Source: Albifimbria verrucaria
Lineage: Eukaryota; Ascomycota; Sordariomycetes; Hypocreales; Stachybotryaceae
Reading direction: 5' to 3'
Length of the DNA stretch: 64,000 nucleotides
Assembly: GCA_020081605.1 (NCBI GenBank)
Contig: JAHREC010000009.1
Span: forward strand, 434,001-498,000
This document shows, one piece after another, positions 25,501 through 35,093 of this stretch (its first letter is position 1; every line of letters begins with the position of its first letter). A program made the translations under genes and the position numbers. The notes beneath the pieces were generated by a model. That model ran no database searches. It saw nothing but the letters and a program-made list of their open reading frames with translations, and was not told the DNA's origin.

Positions 25501-27246
25501 GTTACAAGCCAGAGTAGCTTATCATCCTCCCTTCTCCACTTAGATGAGACTATCTCGGAGATACTCAACAAGCTGACAGAACATTTGAAAGCTAGTCTAC
25601 CATCTTACATGGTTCCTTCTCACTTTCTGCCCATCAAGAAGATGCCGTTTGTCTCTTCAATGAAGATGGATAGAAAATCTCTTCGTCAGCAGGCTGCAGC
25701 TTTACCAGCGGAAGAACTTCGAGTTTATCAGACAAGTCAACGGAAGCAATTCCACAGTCCGTCGAATGACCTAGAATTGAGTCTAAGAGCAATCTGGTCT
25801 CGGGTGTTGGGTGTGCCTCAAGAGTCCATTGGAGTGGAAGACAATTTCTACTATCTCGGTGGAGATTCTATCCGATTGGTTACACTGAGCAAGCTCATTC
25901 ACAGAGAGCATCAAGTTGCACTAGGTGTCTCGCAGCTCAATAGCAAGGACTGGACCATACGGGGACTTGCCAGATTCATCGACCGTACAAGAAACAACCC
26001 CTTGACGGAGGAACTGGAGGGCTAGACCTTCAAAGCAAACTTACAGCATCACTTGATGAAGCCTGGTTGAAGACATGCCAGTACTTGGTCAGGCAGCCTG
26101 TCAAAACACTTGATCATAATTCAACAGTGTTTTTGACTGGAGCTTCAGGATATCTTGGTTCAGAGATCCTAAGACAGCTACTGAAATTACCTACGGTTGA
26201 AAAGGTGGTGGCGCTAGTCCGAGCGGCCTCCAAGGACAAGGGCCTGGAGCGCGTGAAGAGGACAGCACAAACAGCGGGGTGGTGGGATACCGCAGACATT
26301 GAGAAGCTGGAGATCTGGGTAGGCGATATCTCTATGCAGCGCCTTGGTCTTGGGGAAACGGAGTGGGAGAAACTCTGTGGCGTCTCGACAAGTGGAACTA
26401 ACATCGATATCATCATTCATAATGCTGCAGTCGTCAACTGGAATGCAGACTACGACAAACTGTGTGCGGCAAATGTTGACTCAACTCGACTGTTGATCCA
26501 AGTGGCTGGTGCCTCGCCTATGAACCCCAAGTTCATCTACATCTCAGGTGGTATAGGAACGGAGACAGACACAGACCACAAAGCGGTCGGCAAAGCACTT
26601 GGAAAAGCCAGCGGATACATCCAGACAAAGTATCTGTCTGAGTGGATTGTGCATGAGACTGCCATGCAACTTCCTGGCCATCAAAACCGTATCTCTACCG
26701 TTAAGCCAGGGTTAATTATTGGTACTGTCGATGAGGGTGTTGCCAACACTGATGACTTCCTGTGGCGCATTGTCGCTACTGCGGCCCACATAAGGGCTTT
26801 CCCTTGGAGGCTGCGGACGACTGGCTTCAAATTGCAGACGTTCGCAGCGTCGCAGAGTCCATCACCCAACAAGCATTTACAGAGGGACGTGTTGAGAAAT
26901 TTGTCAACTGCACATCTTGCATGACTATCGCATCCTTCTGGGACGCTGTTAACTCCACGCTGGAGTTCCCGTGTGCTCCAGTGTCATGGGAGGATTGGGT
27001 CTCGCTTGCATTGGCCAACATGGAGGAGATCGGCGATGAACACCCCTCTGGCCGGTACAACAGTTCTTAGGGAAGTTGAGCGCTCCACAGCGTTTCCCAG
27101 AACCGAAGGTGGAGGTGCTTGAAAGGCTGCAACAGGCTGTACGGAGCAATACACGATATCTGCAGAGAGTTGGGTTTATTTCCCAGGTGCATGGCCGCGC
27201 CAACTTGGGGAGTGGCCATGCGATCAAACGGTCGACGTTGGTATAA
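7587..27246 (+). CDS. Six-module nonribosomal peptide synthetase, A-T-(C-A-T)5-R
   Basis: This cytosolic multidomain enzyme assembles a peptide by thiotemplate chemistry. A short first exon (7587-7642) joins after a 63-nt GT-AG intron (7643-7705) to an acidic leader and then six adenylation (A), six carrier (T), five condensation (C) domains and a terminal reductase (R), about 6,538 residues in all. Every T domain has its pantetheine serine, every C domain has HHxxxDG, and each A domain has the STG..KG loop and the basic A10 lysine. No starter C, epimerase, methyltransferase or thioesterase domain is seen. The reading frame is interrupted 22 times, near 8175, 8255, 8578, 9936, 11557, 12795, 15940, 16930, 18249, 18432, 18553, 19034, 19600, 20932, 22120, 22855, 23377, 23856, 24768, 26022, 26803 and 27044. 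All are one-base losses except 22120, a one-base gain. Protein homology runs unbroken across each, so I read one intact gene. Neighbouring RTA1, MFS and regulator genes fit a biosynthetic cluster. Confidence 0.96.
7836..9700 (+). other. NRPS module 1: A1-T1 (loading module)
   Basis: This is the first module and it has no condensation domain in front, so it loads the first residue with a free amine. The A domain runs from about 7836 to 9460, with GSTGTPKG near 8305, the FDLCIGE segment near 8430 and NGWGPAET near 8690. The binding-pocket code read by eye is DLGFLAGCFK. The carrier motif IGGDSI places the pantetheine serine codon at about 9576-9578. Three frame breaks fall inside A1. Confidence 0.88.
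9790..12950 (+). other. NRPS module 2: C1-A2-T2
   Basis: C1 begins at the [10 protein letters not shown] motif near 9815 and has the active-site HHAIFDG at about 10175-10195. A2 (about 11110-12720) belongs to a different group from A1, A3, A4 and A5: it has [11 protein letters not shown] in place of NGWGPAET and GTPKSIIVD after the phosphate loop. Its pocket code read by eye is DVSLLVAVFK, with no confident substrate. The T2 serine codon is at about 12837-12839. Frame breaks lie near 9936, 11557 and 12795. Confidence 0.86.
13050..16190 (+). other. NRPS module 3: C2-A3-T3
   Basis: C2 starts at [10 protein letters not shown] near 13072 and has HHAIFDG at about 13428-13448. A3 (about 14370-15940) has GSTGVPKG near 14850 and [11 protein letters not shown] near 15233. 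The pocket code read by eye is DLGYLAGVFK. T3 has LGGDSI with the serine codon at about 16094-16096. C2 and A3 together form the longest unbroken stretch of the gene (about 12.8-15.9 kb). Confidence 0.88.
16320..19460 (+). other. NRPS module 4: C3-A4-T4
   Basis: C3 starts at [10 protein letters not shown] near 16333 with HHAIYDG at about 16685-16705. A4 (about 17640-19230) gives the same pocket code by eye as A3, DLGYLAGVFK, which predicts the same residue. T4 reads LGGNSI in place of the usual LGGDSI. The serine codon (about 19359-19361) is kept, so it should still be primed. Four of the 22 frame breaks cluster within 800 bases here (18249, 18432, 18553, 19034), all in G or C runs. Confidence 0.87.
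19590..22700 (+). other. NRPS module 5: C4-A5-T5
   Basis: C4 starts at [10 protein letters not shown] near 19599 with HHSIFDG at about 19949-19969. A5 (about 20900-22480) has GSTGTPKG near 21361 and a pocket code read by eye of DVGFLAGVFK, close to modules 1, 3 and 4 but with V in the second place. T5 has LGGDSI with the serine codon at about 22604-22606. The one added base in the gene is near 22120, in the [10 protein letters not shown] motif shared by all A domains of this group. Confidence 0.87.
22840..25990 (+). other. NRPS module 6: C5-A6-T6
   Basis: C5 is the most divergent condensation domain. It opens with [10 protein letters not shown] and has HHSVYDG at about 23200-23220, and its interdomain segment differs from C1-C4. 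A6 (about 24140-25740) groups with A2 by its [10 protein letters not shown] segment and has a pocket code read by eye of DGSMLGAVDK. T6 (LGGDSIRLV, serine codon about 25867-25869) is unlike T1-T5, as expected for a carrier that hands its chain to a reductase. The substrate is unknown. Confidence 0.86.
26100..27246 (+). other. NRPS terminal thioester reductase (R) domain
   Basis: A short-chain-dehydrogenase-type reductase ends the synthetase and would release the finished peptide with NAD(P)H as an aldehyde, or after a second reduction as an alcohol. The nucleotide-binding loop TGASGYLG is at about 26136-26159. The catalytic YxxxK is at about 26615-26629 (YIQTK). The frame is broken near 26022 just before the domain, and near 26803 and 27044 within it. 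Reading across the breaks gives a full-length domain ending at a TAA at 27244-27246. Confidence 0.9.
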
Positions 27247-30200
27247 TGTTGCTCCAGAAATAGTGAATTATTCTCAGGGCCTAGCATGTAAAATAGCTTA
27301 GACTCTTGTGTTTCCTATTATTGTTTCGTTTTTGCTCTGCTTTCTCTTCGTTCTCTCTTTTCTTTCAATACTTAGTTTCTATGCGAAATAAATCATTTCA
27401 GGCTCCATACAGTAGGTCCAGATGACAAGCCTGGTGCATGTTTGATTTCCACGATCCACAGTAACAGGGTGCCCACTCTGTGTGGCGCATTTGGTGCGTC
27501 TTGGCGATGTTGGTCGCACTGCTGGCTTGTTCGGGCATGCCCGCGACTGCGACTCGGACCAAAAATGAGCAGTAAGCAAAACTACAATGCTGCTCCGAGC
27601 ACAATTCTGCGCTCTACAACACTGCCGGGGCGGATGCCGACGAGGTCGGAGCGGAAACACCAAAGAATGAAGTACGTCATACTGTGTAGACAGGGAGCAT
27701 AGCGGGATGAGGTGATGCTGTATTGTTGGAGACCAGCCCCAACCGGTCGGGAAATACTACCACAAGGGTTTGGGTGTAAGCATTGAGTTACTAGTCTACG
27801 ATATGTCACAAACTGCCTCGAACCGACATGAGCCCCTTGGCGCTTTCTCAGCCAGGGTAGAAGCAACGAGCCCAAACTTTCATGACAATTCATAATGTAT
27901 ATCTGGGACTTCAAAGGAGCACTCCACTCATTCCGCTAAGTATTACTTGCATCTATTTGGAATTGATGGAGGCCCTTGGATTCATGAGGATGATGAGCAT
28001 TTTTCCTTTCACGTTGAGGAAACAGCGGTTCCAATCCACACGCTAGGGCCCATAAGACGTATGAGTGAACGAATAATAAATCCGGGTTAATACTGGCGTG
28101 GTTCGAAGATAACCTTGGTGTTTATACCACGAGCTAGGGGCCGCAAGAAATATGTCTCGTTTTAAAATCCGCATTCAAGAACTCCGGTATAGTTTTGCCA
28201 TCAATTTATCATTTGCTCATGAATACCTTCTACAACTCACAACACGGACGTCTACCGTTTTAGGGCCCTCAACGAACTTGGAGTGTTTCACCACAAGCCC
28301 AACAGTACAAGGGGGCCAGAAGGGGCTGTTGTACGCACCATCACACGTAGATTTCGAGATGCACCTCGCTTATGACAAATGACGGCGGGGATAAACGCAT
28401 TCCGTGTTCCAGACACCAAGCAAGGTTATGCAGGGGTTCCATTGCTCCGAAAACCCTCAACCAAATCAATGCGTGGTCTTCTTGCTATGTCCGACTGTCC
28501 CTATTCATCGCATGTGAGCACCGCGCCTCATAAGGCTAGCAATTTATTGCAAGGAATCTAACCTGTAAAGGCAGTATCTCAGCCGAATCTTGCATATAGT
28601 CCGTGTCACCCAAACGTCGGTCGATATTGCCACATGGTAGATCACCGCCTGTGGGCTACGGCCTCAACTGCTAACGTTCAGCAGCCCGCAGAACCCACCA
28701 ATAGTTTCATTCTCATCCAGGCTTGGCGGGTGTCGACTGTGGGGCCAGGAGGTGTAGCTGTGCAATCCCTTGGAAGACTTGGCCAAGGCTGGTGTTGGCA
28801 ACCTCGGCATCCTCATCTTGATCCATTTTCCTGCTCTTCCTGCATCACACGAGTATCACGCCACAGGCCTCGTTGCAGAGAGTGAGCAGAATATGGGCCA
28901 TAGACCTGACTGCCTTCGTATTCTTGTCGCTGCATGCTACCTATTGGGAGTTGATTCAATGTATTGCTTGTTTGGGTGGTTCCGAGTATGAGTTACAAGG
29001 TCAGCACAAGTAAGGCTGGCTCATACCCAAGCAGATGGGTGATGTTACCTGATGCTGCATCAGACCCCTGCACGGTCTCAGGCTCTCAGCTTACTCATTC
29101 ATGTAAGCGAGGATATGGTAAGAACAGAATGACGATACCAAGGGTGATATGCTGCGAGGTAGCCAGTCTTGCCATGCCAGCCCTCGCACTGTGCATGCTC
29201 TCTCTGCAGGGAGATGCACTGGTACCTGTATGCATGTGCATGGACATTGGAGGGTGAGTGCCGTGGTCCGGCCTTGCAAGGATGAACCGACCATCTCCAG
29301 CAATCTTAGCTCGCCTTGCCTGTCCTGCTGTCCTGACCAATCCTGTTTGCCTGCTTGCCGGCCCCCAACGTTTAGCATCAGGTAAAGAGGTGCTGCGCCG
29401 CAGCCTGGACAATCTTCGCTCGCTTTGGGGCTAAATGGAGAGAAACAGAGGATTGGGGACTCGGCCTGCCAGGAGACAAATTCATTGCCGTGTGAGCTAC
29501 CCACGTAAGGTCATCTTTTGATTTGAATCCATAAAGGCCATTGTCCTTTGGAGTGCTGATGGTGGCCCATCCATGGTTTCTCGTCCCAGAATCGGTCATT
29601 TGTGGATCCTTTGGATAGCCGGTCGTCAAAACCAAGCATCAACTCCCTCGTCCTGCATGGAAAGCATGGAGTGTATCCTGCCGAGCCACTGCTTGGAGGA
29701 TCTGCACTGTCATGAACATGAGCAATGACGCGGGGAGCTAAGGCACGAGAGTGGACCCTGCTTGAGATCCATTGCCATGCGAGCGACAGCAGGGTAGTCA
29801 CCCTCGATGTGCAGGCCAGTGACCACAGTTCTCTTACGAATATGGTATTCCCGTCCTCCTGTCAGAGGTGGGGTAAGTGCGGGATCTAATTCAATAGTTG
29901 CCTCATCGATAGGTGAGCCTGCAGGTTTAAGAGCCAAGCTTTTCGACTGGCCATTCAGTTCCCATTGCTGACGATCTAACTCCGAGGCTGTACATGTACA
30001 GAGTACCTCAGTGCAGGAGAGGAGGAGGGCGACAAGCTGCAAAGCACTGACGATTTGGCTGCAAGCCTCGCTGTAGGTCTACAAGGCGGCGCTGGGAGCC
30101 CATGGGATTGGTATTCAGATCGCAAATCGTGTCCTAGATGGCATGGCTACGCCATGAGGCGCACGGAAAGAATGATCTCGGGTCAACCTGTAGATCATCA

Positions 30201-30908
30201 TGTTTTCCTCAGAGGCCCTGGCCGAGCTGTGGGGAGGTAACATGTGTCTTGGGGCTTTACCGAGAGCTGCCTGTGGGGTTGCAGTGTGACACACCCATGC
30301 TGCCGCTGCTACCCTCAGGCCGTCCCGAGCAGTGCTTTCCGGTACTCCGCGAGGAGCATGTTACACGAAATCAGCGTGGTATTGCATACCACGCGTGGCA
30401 TGAGGATCCAGATTAGTCAATCATTGCCTGTTGAGGGTAGGATCTTTTGCATCATCATGGTGTGCAGGGCTGTGTGCACTGGGCAGCTCTCCTGGTGGTC
30501 AGACTGTTGCATGGTGCCGAGTCCGCCAGCTGCAGGCAAGGCTTCAGTACCAAAGAATACAAAATAAGGCGTCAAGCCACTCGTCAGCAATATTGTAATC
30601 CTCGTTGCGAACCTAAGTTCTTTTGTTGAGTTCGCCACGCCTCTGTATAGCCTATCCATTTGCGTCTTTTCCATTTGGGCGTGGTACACAGCAGCAGCCT
30701 CAATACTACCACCGTTGAAACATATTCTATCCTTGCTGCCAGGCTCCGCTTGTACCACTCAGCAGGTGGCGGAGATTTGATCACCACCACACAAATACCT
30801 AGTTTCATGTGCTTTTCTCGAGCCATGCTCTCTGTGGCATTTTGATCGTGAGCCACTAACTTATTGATCAAAGGGCAACACGTTGAACTACACCACGGGA
30901 AGCCTCTG
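27247..30908. other. Gene-poor region downstream of the NRPS
   Basis: Over 3.6 kb without a gene I can support. It starts with the T-rich 3' end of the NRPS gene. Between about 28.6 and 30.6 kb the composition is visibly richer in G and C and holds short open frames on both strands, such as a fragment reading LAKAGVGNLGILILIHFPAL near 28.8 kb. These may be remains of a decayed gene or only promoter-type sequence. No terminal repeats or transposase motifs were seen. Confidence 0.45.
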
Positions 30909-32190
30909 ATGGAGCATCAAGACGAAACACAACGAAAGACTTCCGAAAAGTCAGAATTGGTAGACTCAGCAAGCGACGGATCCCATCAAGATACTAGCTT
31001 GCCGGAATCCGGAGGCCTTAAACAAGTCAAGCCACACTCTCCACAACAACAAGGTACCATAAGAGACAATTACCAGCATCTGCATATTGAAAAGAGTAAC
31101 AACGCTACGATGCTATCACCTACATATTCAAGAGATTGCTCAGCCGGCTCAAGGCTGGGTGTCGAGGGCACCACAGCATATACTAATGATGAATTGATGC
31201 AAAAGCGAGGAGCATTCCAGCTCATTGACTCGCACGTTATGCCAATGGATACTAGCCATGACGATGGAAAAGGAGGTGTGTAACATTGGGCGATAGTGCC
31301 TATTCGCGACCAAACTAACAATCCACCAGTTCCTCGAACCAAAAGCCCGACCGCTCACGTCGCCCAATCGCAATTATATACCCCGGACAGCACTGATATC
31401 ATGGACTTCACAACCCCGCTAGACTTCTGGCGACCTGGTGTGAAACCCAATCCAACACACAGCCCCTATACGGTTTCCACGAGACAATGAACGCCCGCAG
31501 ACCGCCGCATTTGTCACAAGGTGCAAAAGTTACGCCTCCAAATGCTGACGTACCCAGAAGCATCCCACATTCCGCAACTACATCCCCAAGAATGGAAGGT
31601 GTTGACAAGCGATTCGAATTCGTCCTTGACTGTGCTCGCACTTCAGGGTTCAAAAACTTCGACTCTTTGGTTACAGCATATTATAATTCATCATTTGATA
31701 ATGCCTCATCTCTCGCCCATGAACAGCGATTAAGCCGAAACCGTGGCCTTCCCAGAGTTATATCGGATGTGTTTCAAGCTGCCGATAACTGGAGTGACTG
31801 GGAGCGTCGAGGCTTCTATGAGGAGATTCTTCGAATGACCGAAGCAATGCTTACGTCTGAAAGCCAGGATGCACAAGACGATTCAAGGAATAACAGTCCT
31901 CCTTGGCTGAATATGCAGAATGAGACCAACGGGTCATATGTTGGGCAAGCCGTTACGGCAATGAAGAGATCCATCGAGAACGATGTACTTGGTTTCCATC
32001 CATCAATCAGTTACGTACATTCGCTGACACTTAGCAGGTTCCTAATCTTTGGGCTCTCATGATGACGTTGGCCGGCGAGAATAGACAGAGAAGTCGATCC
32101 AACACAGTGTTAGCAGTCATCTTATTACTACGATGCACGGGTTGCGTACCACAAGATCAGCTTCAGAAAATGTTGAGATCTTGCTTATAG
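30909..32190 (+). CDS. Putative cluster regulator with bZIP-factor-type C-terminal domain
   Basis: Three exons fit, with introns at 31276-31329 and 31985-32037, giving about 391 residues if one lost base near 31467 (C run) is restored. The C-terminal half contains FEFVLDCARTSGFKNFDSLV, then EQRLSRNRGLP and WERRGFYEEIL, followed across the second intron by a helix with NLWALM and a Leu-rich end. I recall this arrangement from fungal proteins annotated as bZIP-type regulators near secondary-metabolite genes. That is memory and not a search. The N-terminal part is polar and low in structure, and I see no basic region or leucine zipper in it, so the DNA-binding part may be absent, more upstream, or never present. 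Its position just right of the NRPS makes a pathway-specific regulator plausible. The start is the first in-frame ATG. Confidence 0.6.
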
Positions 32191-35093
32191 CATTTTTTCT
32201 TTCCTGTTTCTAGAAAAGTATGATGGGGACTCTGCGAGTCTAATCTCATCTATTTAACTACTTGGTGGTCGGGTCACCTATTTGTATCAAAATCTCATAT
32301 TTACTTTGCACGTTTTCTCTGGGTTCTTTTCATGATGGGATATACGAGAACACTAGGACATACGACTTCCTAGACGGATTTGGTCTTTATGGTTTTCAGG
32401 CCAACAGCAACACTAATATCAGGCAAAGGAGTTTTGTTCTGCTCTGAATATAGCATAGATCGCAACCAGAGGAGTCAGAAATAGCGCTATTGGTTACTGA
32501 ATTGGGTACATGTCACACCAAAATCATTTTGGTACCAGTATGAAGAGCGAGTTGGTGCCACTTGTGTCAAACAAAAGTTACGATGCAAGTGTTATCCAAT
32601 ATTTGATCCTCTTATATTCTGGTGTAGAAGTTCCTGCCAGATATTAAATTTTAAAATAGCAGATCATATGTAACGCGAGCTTGAATAAGTTCTGCCTAAG
32701 TCGAGTGATGGTTCTGAATCACATACTGATGTTATTACTCCAATTTCAGCAGAGATGTTGTTAAGATGAACACGGCATTCAAACAGTATGGCTATGACAG
32801 CTGCAACTAGTACATAAAACATTGCCTTTTGACGATATTTAGCAAAGACGAGGGCCAAGGATCCATCTTGAGAATTATTTTAGTTACTTAAATGACTTTT
32901 GAAATCCTTGTTCCTTGGATGTAACGTAGCTCTGGTAACACCTGATACCATGGATCAGGTTCACTCAATGAGCCCTAGGAGAAAAGATCATGCTGTTGGA
33001 CAACTTTAGGCTAGGCCATATCTCGGCAGTCTGACAGCACATATTTACATCTGACCCCAAACGGAATTAGCCGGTAGGTTCAAGTACCCCTTGCTTGAAG
33101 GATCATGCTGAGCTCACGGGAAATGGACATGCCTGTATGAGGGGGACAAGTAGCTTCTATCATACGCACCACTAGAGAGGCGAGGTCATTTGCCACAGTC
33201 GTCATTAACGAGATTTCACAAACTATACCCTACCTTCGTATACTTAACTCTCCTGGGTAACAAAAGTACTTTTACCATCATAATTAACATTCCTTCTCAT
33301 ACCGGTGAGCTTCAGCTATATATACCATTGGTGCGCTTGAGTAAAATGGTACCAGGATTCTTTTTATTAGCGACTACTATGTTTCATAGATAGAATCCTT
33401 ATTGTCACCCTCCATGAGTGAGAATGACTTCACGGGAAGAGCGTTGGTTCGGACTAAGTCCGAGATATCAACATCAGTACATGGCCCCTGCCACACCCTA
33501 GTAGGCCCAATCGACCGGGTATGTTAACGGGCAGGGGCATGTTGGTGTGAACAGACCAACGGGCTGCGAGGAACGGTTGGCATGGAAATGCCACGCTTCA
33601 TGGGGAAAGTGGCTGTTATAACACTCAGCTTGGACCATGTACCCATCCGGTCTTGATTTGTGATTATTCTACAACAGATCAATAGGAAACGACTTTCAGC
33701 TGAAACATCAGATAAAACCGTTTCAGCCTTGTATAAATTTCACCTTCCCATGCCAGTCATCAGTAGAACCCAGTATCGACGGAGGATCCCGTGGCCACTA
33801 CCAATATCCTATTATGGCTCCTTCAGCTGCTGTTTTCACATAACCCTTGGCCGAACATGCTACAGTACAAAGCCTAAATTATCTGCGTCAGCTGATTAAG
33901 ATGGATTTTTGTGCTACATCGGTCAACGAACCTCTGCAAATCGGTAATTCAATTGATTAATAATTATGTGGGAATTTACGTATACAATCCTTCAAAATAA
34001 CTCTCATCCAACTTGTGTTAGATCGTTTCGCCTATTAGAAACACATCTTACGTCGCTATGACCACTACCCAATCAGCCATCTTCTAGAACGTGGGGGTTC
34101 TCTTGATAATGACTTAATCATACGATTGATACGAATACTGGTTGTAGTTGTCTTGGCTCTTTAATTCTCTAGTTACTGTTTGGACAATCACACAAGATTT
34201 TGAATCAAACATAATGGCCGGTTGGTTATAAAAGTGATGACATTCTAGCAAAACACCGATTTCTGAGGCCAGTCAGAGGCTCCCTATATCAACGGCATTA
34301 TCCTGACACTGGATGTGTCGCTGAGCTGAATACCCAGCATATGTTCAGAGGTCAACAAATATGAGATACAAATCAAGAAGAAAGAGAGAAAATGCAGAAA
34401 ACCGGGTCAAAATATTATGTGCAATATAGAATGCTTCGTTCAATTTATGTCTCATCTTGAATTGACTCTTAAATGTAGAAAGCATTTGGAGGCAGAGGAC
34501 AGTGACGACTCAAATTTTTAAGACGTGTATGCTGAGTCAGTCCTGACTTTGATACCTCCTATCCATTGGAAGCAGTGAAGGATATTGGCATTGTAAGTGT
34601 TTCAATAGGATGGCGGCTGTGCATTCCTCGTTCCTCAAATGCCGACCACAGAATATGATTTTCTCCGACAACGGCTTAGGCCCTTCCTTTACAGCACGGG
34701 CATATTTGGCAATCTCCGAAACCCTCTCTGTACCAGAAGAACTAGGTATGATCCTATGCAATTCGCTGTTTTCAGTCGACTAATCATCGCCTTCTCCTGA
34801 CGCGGGATGCTCATGGACCAGCAATTCTGCCAAGACCATCTTTCCCCGCTTTCACTCTACGAATATATCGCCCAAAGAATGGTAACAAAACAGAAAAGTC
34901 CATATGAGCCATTCTCAACTGCCGACGCAGTCAGCTGACCGAAAGGTTGCCTATAAATTAATGAGCACGTCACTCAACAAGAGGGCGAGGAACTCCGATT
35001 TGAAAAGTTGAGCGTTTGTAAATACAATTAAAAGTCCATCACGTCGAGCAACCATAATCCAAAGCCCATGACAAACTCACCCCCAATGCAAAT
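32191..35093. other. AT-rich intergenic region
   Basis: About 2.9 kb of AT-rich DNA with only short open frames on either strand and no recognisable gene, repeat or RNA. The right end should carry the promoter of the GMC oxidoreductase. Confidence 0.55.

Noticed and set aside
8100..27060. NRPS as a pseudogene or as many separate small NRPS genes
   Set aside because: Domain homology continues across all 22 breaks, catalytic motifs are all kept, and 21 breaks shift in the same direction. Error in the sequence explains this better than decay.
29710..30042. Reverse-strand frame of 110 codons with a hydrophobic start
   Set aside because: The start resembles a signal peptide but the rest has no pattern, and the tract has many such frames by chance.
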